Positions 8,678-17,090 of a DNA stretch of 56,051 bases are shown in pieces. The first letter of the stretch is position 1; each line of letters begins with the position of its first letter. The position numbers and the translations under genes were made by a program. Origin of the DNA: Actinobacillus sp. (GTDB taxonomy: Bacteria > Pseudomonadota > Gammaproteobacteria > Enterobacterales > Pasteurellaceae); NCBI GenBank assembly GCA_020026115.1, contig JAHHQY010000005.1:1-56051 (forward strand). Reading direction: 5' to 3'. The notes under the pieces are model-generated. The model saw only the letters and a list, made by a program, of their open reading frames with translations. It was not told the origin of the DNA and did not search any database.

Positions 8678-9388
8678 ATGTTAAAACTTAAAAAAATTTC
8701 TGCTTTTGTCGCTTCAGCGCTTGCCGTAAGCACACTTTTAACGGCTTGCCACGACAAACCAGCCCAAGTCGATATCAATAAAGATTTTAATTCTAAAGCC
8801 TCTTATGCCGTAGGTTTTATGGTTGGCCAAAACTTTTTATCCAGTGTCATTGATAGCCAAAAAGGCATCGTTGATTACAACCAAGATGCGCTTTTACAAG
8901 GTGTCAAAGATGCCTTAAATAAAAAAGCACAAATGACGGAAGAAGACGTGCAAAAAATGCTACAAGACATTCAAACTAAATTAGAAAATGCCGCAGTAAA
9001 AGAAGTAGAAGATAACAATCAAAAATTAGTTGCTGACTTTAAACAAAAAGATGGCGTGAAAGAAACAAAATCTGGCCTTCTTTACCGTATTGAAAATCCA
9101 GGTGAAGGTGAAAATATTCACGCCAATGACTTAGTTAAAGTGGAATACACAGGTAAATTAGGAAATGGTGAAGTTTTTGATAGTTCTGAAAAACACGGTC
9201 CTGTTGAATTTCCTTTAAACCAAGTGATCGCAGGCTGGACAGAAGGTTTACAATTAGTGAAAAAAGGCGGTGAAATTGAATTAGTTATCCCTGCAAAATT
9301 AGCTTATGGCGATAATGCCATGGGACCTATTCCGGCTCATTCTAACCTTTATTTCCATGTCAAAGTGTTAGACGTTAAACCACAATAA
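8678..9388 (+). CDS. fkpA: FKBP-type peptidyl-prolyl cis-trans isomerase FkpA
   Basis: This envelope chaperone and prolyl isomerase has 236 residues. The N-terminal signal ends in LLTAC, a lipobox (lipidated Cys24), so the protein is probably a lipoprotein rather than freely periplasmic. An N-terminal helical dimerisation domain (about 35-125) is followed by the FKBP domain (about 135-236) with GKLGNGEVFDSS, FPLNQVIAGWTEGLQ and IPAKLAYGDNAMGPIPAHSNLYF. AAGGA at 8665-8669 sets the start. Divergent from slyX; the tus genes follow after a terminator. Confidence 0.93.
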   Translation: MLKLKKISAFVASALAVSTLLTACHDKPAQVDINKDFNSKASYAVGFMVGQNFLSSVIDSQKGIVDYNQDALLQGVKDALNKKAQMTEEDVQKMLQDIQTKLENAAVKEVEDNNQKLVADFKQKDGVKETKSGLLYRIENPGEGENIHANDLVKVEYTGKLGNGEVFDSSEKHGPVEFPLNQVIAGWTEGLQLVKKGGEIELVIPAKLAYGDNAMGPIPAHSNLYFHVKVLDVKPQ

Positions 9389-9398
9389 ACACAAATTT

Positions 9399-9428
9399 AC
9401 CGCACGCTGTGAAGTGTGCGGTTTTTTT
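9399..9428 (+). terminator. Terminator after fkpA, degenerate Haemophilus-type uptake pair
   Basis: ACCGCAC (9399-9405) and GTGCGGT (9416-9422) form the stem, followed by a run of T. The arms resemble an inverted pair of the AAGTGCGGT uptake core that has lost its exact sequence. Confidence 0.8.
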
Positions 9429-9447
9429 ATTTTTATAGGAATTTTTT

Positions 9448-9825
9448 ATGCAATATGTCATTGCCATCACAGGCGATGTTTACGGCAAGCAGAGCAGTTT
9501 TTTAGCTTGGCAATTTGCTTGTGCTTTATTAGCCAAAGGACATCAAATTCGCCAAATTTTCTTTATGCAAAATGGCGTAAGTCATGCAAATAAACTCATT
9601 TCGCCTGCTCATGATGAAGAAAATTTATTGCAACGTTGGCAAACATTTAGCGAAACACATCAAGTCCCATTACATTTATGCATTGCCGCCGCGCAACGTC
9701 GTGGTGTCGTCGATGCGTTAACCTCGCCTTGCCAGACAGAAAATTTAGCTTCGCCTTTTGTTTTGGCAGGCTTAGGTGAATTTTCCCAAGCCATCTTAAA
9801 AGCAGATCGCTTAATTCAGTTTTAA
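9448..9825 (+). CDS. tusD: Sulfurtransferase complex subunit TusD
   Basis: TusD is the sulfur-accepting subunit of the TusBCD relay that carries persulfide from IscS/TusA to TusE and MnmA for 2-thiouridine at tRNA position 34. The 125-residue DsrE-fold protein keeps the family core, including FFMQNGVSHAN and the acceptor cysteine in LHLCIAAAQRRGV (about residue 78). It is first of a tusDCB operon with gaps of 9 and 16 bp; TATAGGA precedes the start. Confidence 0.92.
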   Translation: MQYVIAITGDVYGKQSSFLAWQFACALLAKGHQIRQIFFMQNGVSHANKLISPAHDEENLLQRWQTFSETHQVPLHLCIAAAQRRGVVDALTSPCQTENLASPFVLAGLGEFSQAILKADRLIQF

Positions 9826-9834
9826 GGACATTTT

Positions 9835-10194
9835 ATGAAAATCGGCATTGTTTTTCGCTCTGCACCACACGGCACAAGTTTAGGGCGCGAAGGTTTAGAT
9901 GCATTATTAGCCAGTAGCGCATTTTGCGATGAAGATGAAATCGGCATTTTCTTTTTGCAAGATGGCGTCTTTCATTTATTGCCCGCGCAACAAGCGGAAA
10001 TCATTGGGCAAAAAGATTTTATCTCTAGCTTAAAATTACTCGACTTATATGAATTAGAACAACGTTTTGTTTGCTTGGACAGTTTAAAGCAACGTCACTT
10101 AAGCGACGCGCCTTTTTTCTTATCCGTAGAAAAATGCTCTCGCGCCGAAATTTTAGCCCATATTCAACAATGCGAGAAAGTACTGACATTTTAA
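9835..10194 (+). CDS. tusC: Sulfurtransferase complex subunit TusC
   Basis: The 119-residue DsrF-like subunit of TusBCD starts with KIGIVFRSAPHGTSLGREGLDALLASSAF, typical of TusC. It has no catalytic role of its own in the family but is needed for the heterohexamer. AAGGA precedes the start. A dispersed-motif copy at 10139-10154 encodes SRAEI near the C-terminus. Confidence 0.9.
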   Translation: MKIGIVFRSAPHGTSLGREGLDALLASSAFCDEDEIGIFFLQDGVFHLLPAQQAEIIGQKDFISSLKLLDLYELEQRFVCLDSLKQRHLSDAPFFLSVEKCSRAEILAHIQQCEKVLTF

Positions 10195-10210
10195 TTTTAA
10201 AAGGAATACA

Positions 10211-10495
10211 ATGCTTTACACTATTTCTAAAGCCGATGATTCGGCGCAAGATTTATTAGAAAATCTCGAGCTTCAAACAAAAGATGCCGTCCTTTTATGG
10301 CAAGATGGCGTTAATTTAACCCTTAAAAACTTGCCTTTGTTAAAAGATATGCCCGCTCTTTTTGCTTTAAAACAAGATGTGTTAGCGCGCGGACTTTTGC
10401 CTTATTATCAGCAACTCGCGCCGAAAATTAAACTGATCGATTTGGATGAGTTGGTTAGTTTAACGGAAATTTATCATCCCCAATTCGCGTTTTAA
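10211..10495 (+). CDS. tusB: Sulfurtransferase complex subunit TusB
   Basis: The 94-residue DsrH-like small subunit completes tusDCB. LLWQDGVNLTL and the C-terminal LIDLDELVSLTEIYHPQFAF fit the family. AAAAGGA at 10199-10205 places the start. Two motif copies lie inside: a partial one at 10240-10250 and a full one at 10415-10428 encoding LAPK. Confidence 0.9.
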   Translation: MLYTISKADDSAQDLLENLELQTKDAVLLWQDGVNLTLKNLPLLKDMPALFALKQDVLARGLLPYYQQLAPKIKLIDLDELVSLTEIYHPQFAF

Positions 10496-10542
10496 TTTTC
10501 TTTAAAGCGCCAATTTTTTTTACTTTTTTACGAGGTATGAAA

Positions 10543-11190
10543 ATGCAAAAATTAAAACTCACATTAAGTGCATTGTTCGCTTTTGGTAGCGTTGTAAGCT
10601 TTGCTCACGCTGATTATGATGTGTCTTTAGCTCAAGATCCCTTTGGGGAAAATTGCACGGCACCTGTGGATTACTATATGTTTTCCCTGTCTTATTCACC
10701 GAGTTTTTGCGCCCATCAACGCCATAAATATGGCCGTATTCCTGATCATTTAAAATATCAATGTGGGCAACGCGAAAAAGGACAACCACGTTTTGGTTGG
10801 GTGGTGCATGGTTTATGGCCACAAAATGCCCAAGCAACTGAAATTCGCCATCATCCTCGTTTTTGTCAGGGCGATTTACCAAAATTACCTGAAAGTTTAA
10901 TTGAACAATATATGCCCATGTCACCTGGGAAAAAACTCTTACAAGGTGAATGGGAAAAACACGGTGCTTGCGCCTTTAACAGCGCACAAGAATATTTTGC
11001 GAAAGAGCAAGCTTTGTATCAAAGTTTAAACTTACCTTCAAATAATCCTGATAAACGTAAAGTTATTGCCTATTTAAAACGCCATAATCCGCAATTAAAA
11101 AATGTCTTTATTCAAGCCACGGATAACGAAATTCGCATTTGTTACGATAAAGCATGGCAACCGATGAATTGCCCGAAAGGCGCACTTTAA
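10543..11190 (+). CDS. rna: Secreted ribonuclease, T2 family (RNase I)
   Basis: This is a periplasmic endoribonuclease. After a signal peptide (MQKLKLTLSALFAFGSVVSFAHA) the mature protein carries both T2 catalytic segments: HGLWPQN (CAS I) and EWEKHGAC (CAS II), plus paired cysteines for disulphides. The upstream ATG at 10537 sits only 1 base after GAGG (10532-10535); the ATG at 10543 has a 7-base spacing and is preferred. The stop codon abuts that of punR on the other strand (convergent, no spacer, no visible terminator). Confidence 0.92.
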   Translation: MQKLKLTLSALFAFGSVVSFAHADYDVSLAQDPFGENCTAPVDYYMFSLSYSPSFCAHQRHKYGRIPDHLKYQCGQREKGQPRFGWVVHGLWPQNAQATEIRHHPRFCQGDLPKLPESLIEQYMPMSPGKKLLQGEWEKHGACAFNSAQEYFAKEQALYQSLNLPSNNPDKRKVIAYLKRHNPQLKNVFIQATDNEIRICYDKAWQPMNCPKGAL

Positions 11191-12093
11191 TTAGCGCATC
11201 CAATCTCGGTGCAGTTTTTCGCTGTCACCGAGATAATCTAAAATCCAAGCGACCGCCGGACTTAAACGCGTTTTATTCCAAGCCAAACAACAAGGACTGA
11301 CGGCAGGTTTTAACATCAATTCTTTTTCCACCGCTTCCCCTTTATTCAACAAGGGTAAAGCCATATGCGTCGGCACTAAACACACGCCTAAGCCGGCTTT
11401 TAAACATTGCAAAGCGCTATGCCAATTAGGCACCATAATTCGGCGCTGATTGTCTAACAACCATGTCATACGTTTAGGCAAGGTTCTTGATGTATCTTCT
11501 AAGCAAATAGCGGGAAATTTTACGATTTCTTGTTCCGTTAAAGGCGTTGTTATGTGCGCTAAAGGATGCTGTGGGGCAACTAAAAATTTCCACGTTAAAA
11601 TCCCCATATCTCGATAAGCAAAATTTCCACTGACAGGCACCGCAGCTGTCGCACCAATTGCAATATCAGCGCGTCCATCAGCTAACGCGTCCCAAACGCC
11701 ATTAAAAACTTCCATACTAAGATGCAATTCCACATCAGGAAATTGACGATAGAAATCTCGCACCAATAAATTGGCTTGGCCTTCGCGCACGACATTATCT
11801 AAAGCCACAGAAACGGTTTTACTCCAACCATTGGCCACTTGTTGTGTATGGAATTTAATTTCTTCCATTTGTTTTAATAAATCCCTTGTCGCTTGCACAA
11901 AATATTCCCCAGCATTTGTTAATTTCACTTGGCGGTGCAAACGTTCAAACAAAGGAACGCCTAATTTTTCTTCCATGGAACGAATCGTATAACTAATCGC
12001 ACTAGGAACTTTGTGTAATTCTTCTGCGGCGGCCGAAAAACTCCCGCGACGAGCAACCACATCAATCACTTTTAAATCTACATAAGAAAACAT
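11191..12093 (-). CDS. punR: LysR-family regulator PunR-like (YdhB)
   Basis: The 300-residue LysR regulator has an N-terminal winged helix (residues 3-62, GSFSAAAEELHKVPSAISYTIRSMEEKLGVPLFER) and a periplasmic-binding-like effector domain. Stretches such as VFNGVWDALADGRADIAIGAT, DTSRTLPKRMTWLLDNQ and the ending ILDYLGDSEKLHRDW match E. coli YdhB/PunR, which activates the divergent transporter gene in response to purine nucleosides. The divergent partner here is indeed a PunC-like transporter, which supports the name. Confidence 0.85.
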   Translation of the reverse strand: MFSYVDLKVIDVVARRGSFSAAAEELHKVPSAISYTIRSMEEKLGVPLFERLHRQVKLTNAGEYFVQATRDLLKQMEEIKFHTQQVANGWSKTVSVALDNVVREGQANLLVRDFYRQFPDVELHLSMEVFNGVWDALADGRADIAIGATAAVPVSGNFAYRDMGILTWKFLVAPQHPLAHITTPLTEQEIVKFPAICLEDTSRTLPKRMTWLLDNQRRIMVPNWHSALQCLKAGLGVCLVPTHMALPLLNKGEAVEKELMLKPAVSPCCLAWNKTRLSPAVAWILDYLGDSEKLHRDWMR

Positions 12094-12212
12094 TTTTCAC
12101 ATCAATTTTTTTGAAAGGAATGTTGAAATTTTACCGTTTCACAGCCTTTTTTTCTATCTGTAAACTATACCGCGTTGAATTTTCATTAAAAAGTAAGGAC
12201 AAAAATTTTAAA

Positions 12213-13430
12213 ATGACACATCAACCTTCTAAAATGACATTATTTTGGTTTGCTTGCTTAAGTATGTTAGGTTTTTTAGCGACCGATATGTATTTACCAA
12301 GTTTCGAAACCATTCGTAACGCTTTTGGTACAACCCAATCTTTAATCGGCTTAAGTCTGAGTGTTTTTTTACTCGGTATGGCCTTAGGGCAATTAGTTTA
12401 CGGCCCGCTTTCTGATCGCATTGGACGTAAAAAAGTTTTACTTGGCGGAATGGCGCTCTTTAGCGTAGCCACCTTACTTTGCGCTATGGCTGAAAATATT
12501 GAAGTCTTTTTAAGCGCACGTTTTTTACAAGCTTTAGGTGCTTGTAGCGCAACGGTGATTTGGCAAGCGGTGGTTGTTGATCGCTATACAAGTCGTGTGG
12601 GCGCGCGTATTTTTGCCACGATTATGCCTTTAGTGGCTCTTTCTCCTGCTTTAGCACCATTAGCCGGGGCTGCCTTAGAAAATCACTTTGGTTGGCGCAG
12701 TATTTTTATTGCGTTAGTGCTATTAGGCGGTGCTTTATGCTTGATGACTTTAGGCGAAGAAGAAAGCGCGCCTTTAGATAAAGAACAAGAAAAAATCAGC
12801 GTGCAATTACGCCGAGATTATGCCGATATTTTAAGTTCTAAAAAATTCTTAGGAAATATGTTAATTTTTGCGGCTTGTTCTGGTGCTTTCTTTGCTTACT
12901 TAACCGGCTCACCTTTTGTGATGTCCGCCATGGGCTATTCTGGTACGGATATTGGTTTAAGCTATGCCCCGCAAACTGTTGCGTTTATTGTGGGCGGATA
13001 TGGTTGCCGTAGCTTATTAAATCGTTTTGATGGTCGCCAACTTTTACCTTGGTTATTAGGTTTATTTTTCGCCAGCGTTTTAATTATGTTTGTTATTCCG
13101 TTTGTTATGCCGGTTAATAGCATTTTGCCTATTTTAATTCCATTTTGTTTCTTAGCCGTAGCGAATGGCGCAATTTATCCTATCGTGATCAATTTAGCCT
13201 TAGAAAACTTCAAACATTGCAGTGCAACGGCTGCGGGCTTATTAAACTTTTTACAAACTTTAGTTTGCTTCTTTGCGAGCAGTATGGTGTCCGCCTTTGC
13301 GGAAAAAGGTTTAATGACGGTAACTAGCGCGATGTTTATTGCCGGTTTTGTCACATTATTTGCTTACGGCTTAATTAAAAAAGCTCAACAAGAAAAATGT
13401 GCAGAAAATTCCGATTTACAAATAAGTTAA
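12213..13430 (+). CDS. punC: MFS transporter PunC-like (YdhC), Bcr/CflA family
   Basis: This 12-TM major facilitator relates to E. coli YdhC/PunC, described as a purine nucleoside transporter. Landmarks are LGFLATDMYLPSF in TM1, GPLSDRIGRKKVLLGG in the 2-3 loop and VIWQAVVVDRYTSRVGARIFATIMPLVALSPALAPLAG in TM4-5. A reading frame from TTG at 12111 would add 34 hydrophilic residues. I chose ATG 12213 because MTHQPSKMTLFWF aligns with family N-termini and AAGGAC precedes it, though the 13-base spacing is long. The 119-bp gap to punR should hold both promoters. Confidence 0.85.
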   Translation: MTHQPSKMTLFWFACLSMLGFLATDMYLPSFETIRNAFGTTQSLIGLSLSVFLLGMALGQLVYGPLSDRIGRKKVLLGGMALFSVATLLCAMAENIEVFLSARFLQALGACSATVIWQAVVVDRYTSRVGARIFATIMPLVALSPALAPLAGAALENHFGWRSIFIALVLLGGALCLMTLGEEESAPLDKEQEKISVQLRRDYADILSSKKFLGNMLIFAACSGAFFAYLTGSPFVMSAMGYSGTDIGLSYAPQTVAFIVGGYGCRSLLNRFDGRQLLPWLLGLFFASVLIMFVIPFVMPVNSILPILIPFCFLAVANGAIYPIVINLALENFKHCSATAAGLLNFLQTLVCFFASSMVSAFAEKGLMTVTSAMFIAGFVTLFAYGLIKKAQQEKCAENSDLQIS

Positions 13431-13434
13431 TCGC

Positions 13435-13470
13435 TAAAAAAAAAAAGCCACATTAAACGTGGCTTTTTTC
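13435..13470. terminator. Bidirectional terminator, punC / glycosyltransferase
   Basis: AAAAAAGCCAC (13441-13451) and GTGGCTTTTTT (13459-13469) form a stem flanked by A- and T-runs, suitable for both convergent genes. Confidence 0.88.
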
Positions 13471-13484
13471 TTCTTTTTATTTTC

Positions 13485-15053
13485 TTATTCTTGAGTAAAC
13501 TCGCTTAAGCCTTGTTCACACCAAGTTAATTTTTTATTTCGCGCACGATTAAATAAGCGATCGTTAGCGGGTAAAGATTGACGGCCTTCTTCGTTATGCC
13601 ATAAATGATAAGCTAATCCGCCAAATTTTAAATTACAGCGTTTTCCGCCCGCATTATAAAAACGTTCAGCAAACTCGCTATCTTCACGTCCCCAGCCAAT
13701 AAATTCGCTATTAAATCCGTTAATTTTTAACGCATCTTCTTTAAAAAAGCCCATATTGGCACCGCGAATGCCTTTATGCCAAAAGGCTTTTTCGGTTTTT
13801 AAAATGATATTGCGTAAACTTTTAATGCGTAAATTTTGTAAACGTTTTTCTAAACGATTATCTAAGCCTTTGCTCCAAATATATAATTTCGGGAAAGGTA
13901 AATGACTTTGCAAAATTTCTTCCGTTTTACTTTGCGTTAATAAAACACGTCCACCTTGCACTAACACATTATGTTTAGCCGCTTTTTTATGATCTGAAAT
14001 AAAATGTTTTTCCAACACCATATCGCCATCAATGACCACAATATATTCGCCACGGGCTTGAGCTATGGCTTTATTGCGTGAACGGGCTAAACGAAAACCT
14101 TCATCTTCCTGCCAAGAGTGAATTAAAGGTACAGGGAAGTTTTTTTGAAACTCTGCCACTAAATCCTTTGTTTCGGTGCGAGAGCCATCATCTGCGACGA
14201 TCACCTCACAAGGCAAATCCGTTTGCTTTTGTACGCTTTCTAACACCAATTTTAAGGCGTCAGGACGGTTATAAGTCGTAATAATTAAACTGATGCTTAA
14301 ATTTTGATTAGCTTCTTTTAATTTTACATATTTGTAATAAGACCCCATAGCATTGGCAGAGGAAATCACAAAGCCATCGGCCCCACTCATAAAGCCATTG
14401 CGTAAAAAATAATTTTTTACAAAAGCACTTATCCCGTGAGTGAGCGCTGTAAACATAGTGGCACGCTTTCTACCACATTGTTGTTCTGCAAATAACGTGG
14501 TGTATTTTTGCATTTTATCGATTAAGCCTGCCGCCCCATCAAAAGAATAATGTTGAAAGCTATTTCTAAGACGAATAACTTTAACTTTTGTTGGTATTTC
14601 TAAACTTTCATGCACTTGTTTATCATTAAAACGTACGTGTTTTCTGTGATATAAACGTCTTACATAATCAGGATACCAACCGCAAGTTTTAATCGGTTTT
14701 CCACGATAATGGTTAATGCGTAAAATGCCATAAACAACATTAGGAATTTGCAAATCAAGCAAGCCAATTTCTTGTACTAACTCAGGATTAAAAATTTCAT
14801 CGCAATCGACATTTAAAATCCAATCATGTTTGGCTTTTTCTGCCATATCGTTTTTCATCGGCCCAAACCCAAAAAAATCTGCTTGGTAGAGTTTCACATT
14901 GGGAAATGATCGGGCAATTTCTGCGCTATTATCGGTAGAATGATTATCAAGCAAAATTATTTCATCAAAACATTGCAAGGCTTCTAAAGATCGCGCTAAA
15001 TATTTTTCACCATTTTTCACCATCATCGTGACGGAAATAGGAAGATTTTGCAT
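13485..15053 (-). CDS. Two-domain glycosyltransferase (WaaE/LgtF-like GT2 fused to a second GT2)
   Basis: The 522-residue protein looks like two family-2 glycosyltransferases in one chain. Residues 1 to about 250 resemble the WaaE/LgtF group that glycosylates lipopolysaccharide inner core: ISVTMMVKNGEKYLARSLEAL, LLDNHSTDNS, a DCDE metal site and GWYPDYVRRLYHRKHVRF. Residues from about 252 start a second complete fold: ISLIITTYNRPDALKLVLESV, VADDGSRTETK, a DGDM metal site and GWGREDSEFAERFYNAGG, the last typical of galactosyltransferase C-terminal domains. Predicted cytoplasmic or peripheral, adding two sugars to lipooligosaccharide. A motif copy encodes the SRTE stretch. The exact sugars cannot be told. 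Confidence 0.82.
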   Translation of the reverse strand: MQNLPISVTMMVKNGEKYLARSLEALQCFDEIILLDNHSTDNSAEIARSFPNVKLYQADFFGFGPMKNDMAEKAKHDWILNVDCDEIFNPELVQEIGLLDLQIPNVVYGILRINHYRGKPIKTCGWYPDYVRRLYHRKHVRFNDKQVHESLEIPTKVKVIRLRNSFQHYSFDGAAGLIDKMQKYTTLFAEQQCGRKRATMFTALTHGISAFVKNYFLRNGFMSGADGFVISSANAMGSYYKYVKLKEANQNLSISLIITTYNRPDALKLVLESVQKQTDLPCEVIVADDGSRTETKDLVAEFQKNFPVPLIHSWQEDEGFRLARSRNKAIAQARGEYIVVIDGDMVLEKHFISDHKKAAKHNVLVQGGRVLLTQSKTEEILQSHLPFPKLYIWSKGLDNRLEKRLQNLRIKSLRNIILKTEKAFWHKGIRGANMGFFKEDALKINGFNSEFIGWGREDSEFAERFYNAGGKRCNLKFGGLAYHLWHNEEGRQSLPANDRLFNRARNKKLTWCEQGLSEFTQE

Positions 15054-15090
15054 AAGATTCCTTTTATCTTTTTGGATATGTTCACGCCTT

Positions 15091-15104
15091 TTTTTCGGCG
15101 CGAA
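15091..15104 (+). repeat. Single copy of the dispersed motif
   Basis: TTTTTCGGCGCGAA lies in the 54-bp gap between the glycosyltransferase start and the ruvX stop; no partner arm is seen. Confidence 0.7.
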
Positions 15105-15107
15105 GAG

Positions 15108-15536
15108 TTAAACGGAAAAATCTGGATTTTCCGCAAACCAACTTTCTAAAATTAAGCAAGCAGAAATACCATCTACTTTACCTTTTTCTAAGGCTCGAAA
15201 ACCACCGCGAGAAAAAATTTCCGCCTTAGCATCGCAAGTGGTTAAACGTTCATCTTGTAATAAAACGTTGACGCCAAAGCGTCCATTTAAACGATTCGCA
15301 AATTTCTTCGCTCGTGCGGTTAAAGGTTGCTCTGTTCCGTCCATATTTAATGGCAAGCCAACAACAACAACTGCAGGTTGCCAATTTTTTAAACATTTTT
15401 CAATATCTTGCCAACTCGGAATGCCATCTTTAGCTAAAAATGCAGGCAAAGCTTGGGCGGTTTGGGTAATACTTTGACCTACCGCGCAACCGATGCTTCT
15501 TGTTCCAAAATCAAAGGCGATTACTGTAAAAGCCAT
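15108..15536 (-). CDS. ruvX: YqgF/RuvX family nuclease (putative Holliday junction resolvase / pre-16S rRNA nuclease)
   Basis: The RNase H-like fold protein has 142 residues. DFGTRSIGCAVGQ gives the first catalytic Asp, LQDERLTT the Glu and KVDGISACLILESW the last Asp. YqgF is implicated in 16S rRNA 5' processing and named for a resolvase fold. Two ATGs are possible; GGAG lies 7 bases from the one at 15536, which overlaps the yqgE stop (ATGTTAATG), so I chose that. Third gene of rsmE-yqgE-ruvX. Confidence 0.88.
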   Translation of the reverse strand: MAFTVIAFDFGTRSIGCAVGQSITQTAQALPAFLAKDGIPSWQDIEKCLKNWQPAVVVVGLPLNMDGTEQPLTARAKKFANRLNGRFGVNVLLQDERLTTCDAKAEIFSRGGFRALEKGKVDGISACLILESWFAENPDFSV

Positions 15537-16096
15537 TAACATTCTCCTGCTTGCAACATTAATTTATTGGGCATCACGCCTAAAGCCAATAAGGCTGTTT
15601 GCCAGCGTTTAGCAAAGGGAACTTTAAATAATAAATCTAAGGAAGCATCTGCAATGAGCCAATCATTTTGGCGAATTTCATTTTCTAGCTGTTCAGCACC
15701 CCACATGGCGCAACCTAAAGCAATTAAATAATCTTCTGGTTCATGTTCCGTGCCAATACAATCTAGCACATCGCATGACGTCGTTAACATTAATGCCTCA
15801 TTAACGGGCAAACTGCTATTAAAATTTTTTTTCGTTTTGCGATGTAAAATAAAACCTCGCTCTCTGTGAGCCGGGCCACCTGTAAGACAAAGGTTTTTAT
15901 TAAAAAATCGCGCATTCGCCACCATAAAATTTAATTTACTACAAACTTCCGCTACGCTCATTTCTGAAGGCTTATTGATAATAAAGCCCATACTTCCTTG
16001 TTCTGTATGATCACAAATATAAATAACGCTTTGCTGAAATATCGGATCGATGACTTGTGGCGTGGCAATTAAATATTTATTTTTTAATTCCATCAT
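15536..16096 (-). CDS. yqgE: YqgE/AlgH family protein (DUF179)
   Basis: This conserved cytoplasmic protein has no settled function. The family core is present: LIATPQVIDPIFQQSVIYICDHTEQGSMGFIINKPSEM, LTGGPAHRERGFILHR and ALGCAMWGAEQLENEI. The frame stays open 24 bases further upstream, but that would overlap rsmE. ATG 16096 (MMELKN) lies 2 bases beyond the rsmE stop, indicating translational coupling. The order rsmE-yqgE-ruvX is conserved in Haemophilus. Confidence 0.88.
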   Translation of the reverse strand: MMELKNKYLIATPQVIDPIFQQSVIYICDHTEQGSMGFIINKPSEMSVAEVCSKLNFMVANARFFNKNLCLTGGPAHRERGFILHRKTKKNFNSSLPVNEALMLTTSCDVLDCIGTEHEPEDYLIALGCAMWGAEQLENEIRQNDWLIADASLDLLFKVPFAKRWQTALLALGVMPNKLMLQAGEC

Positions 16097-16098
16097 AT

Positions 16099-16833
16099 TT
16101 AAGCCAGATCCCCAAAACATACTTGTAAGGCCGTAATCGCAGTTAAAGCGGCGGTTTCTGTGCGTAAAACCCGTTTACCTAATTGAATTTCTGTAAAGCC
16201 TTGTTTCACCGTTTCCGCAATTTCTTTCGCCGATAATCCGCCTTCTGAGCCAATCAATAAACGTACGGGCTTTCCTGCAAAATCTGGCAATGTTTTAATG
16301 GAATACTGAGCGCGAGGATGTAAATTTAATTTGAGTGCTTCGGGTTCTTCTGCGCACCAATCCTCTAATTTCATCATAGGACGAATTTCTGGTATGACAT
16401 TACGTCCACATTGTTCGCAAGCGGATATGGCAATTTTTTGCCATTGTTGAATTTTTTTGGCCATGCGGTTTTCATCTAATTTTACCCCGCAACGCTCCGA
16501 CCACAATGGCGTAATAATTTGCACGCCTAACTCTACCGATTTTTGAATCGTAAATTCCATGCGTTCACCGCGCGACATCACTTGCCCAAGATGTAAATGT
16601 AAGCGACTTTCTTTATCGGCCAATTCGCAAGCTAAAATACGCACGCGCACATTTTTTTTGCTCGCTTGGCAAATTTCTGCTGGAAAAATATGATTAGAGC
16701 CATCAAAAAGTTCAATTTTATCGCCTTCTTGCATACGCAAAACGCGCCCTATATGATTCGCCCCATCTTCACTTAAATCACATTCACTTAAGCCTTGTAA
16801 CGGTTCTGGATGATAAATTCTTGGTACTCTCAT
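16099..16833 (-). CDS. rsmE: 16S rRNA (uracil1498-N3)-methyltransferase RsmE
   Basis: RsmE is a SPOUT-class methyltransferase that modifies U1498 of 16S rRNA in the assembled 30S subunit. The 244-residue protein has an N-terminal PUA-like domain (RVPRIYHPEPL ... HIGRVLRMQEGDKIELFDG) and the knotted SAM-binding C-terminal part with RLLIGSEGGLSAKEI and LGKRVLRTETAALTAI. It is the first gene of rsmE-yqgE-ruvX. Confidence 0.93.
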   Translation of the reverse strand: MRVPRIYHPEPLQGLSECDLSEDGANHIGRVLRMQEGDKIELFDGSNHIFPAEICQASKKNVRVRILACELADKESRLHLHLGQVMSRGERMEFTIQKSVELGVQIITPLWSERCGVKLDENRMAKKIQQWQKIAISACEQCGRNVIPEIRPMMKLEDWCAEEPEALKLNLHPRAQYSIKTLPDFAGKPVRLLIGSEGGLSAKEIAETVKQGFTEIQLGKRVLRTETAALTAITALQVCFGDLA

Positions 16834-16935
16834 GGATTTCTCATTAAAAATTTTAAACGTTTATTATAACAGGTTTTCAAATGCGCCCTAATTTTTTGCC
16901 TTTATTGGCTTATTAGGAAATGATGCAGAAAAGAA

Positions 16936-16949
16936 AAATTTCGGCGCGT
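16936..16949 (+). repeat. Imperfect single copy of the dispersed motif
   Basis: AATTTCGGCGCGTA in the 257-bp gap between rsmE and gshF. Apart from this copy and the gshF terminator I see nothing coding in 16834-17090. Confidence 0.55.
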
Positions 16950-17032
16950 ATCTTATTTGGCAAAAAGCACAACCTTGCGCCAAGCTGTGGGATAACTATA
17001 AGATTTTATGCTCAATTCTTCACTAAATTTTT

Positions 17033-17078
17033 TGCAAAAAAATACGCCGAAAATTAAAAATCCAACTTTCGGCGCAGT
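17033..17078 (-). terminator. Terminator after gshF built from a motif pair
   Basis: On the minus strand TGCGCCGAAAG (from 17077) pairs with TTTTCGGCGTA (to 17043) and is followed by a run of seven T. It closes the isc-gshF transcription unit. Confidence 0.8.
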
Positions 17079-17090
17079 TCTTATAAAATT

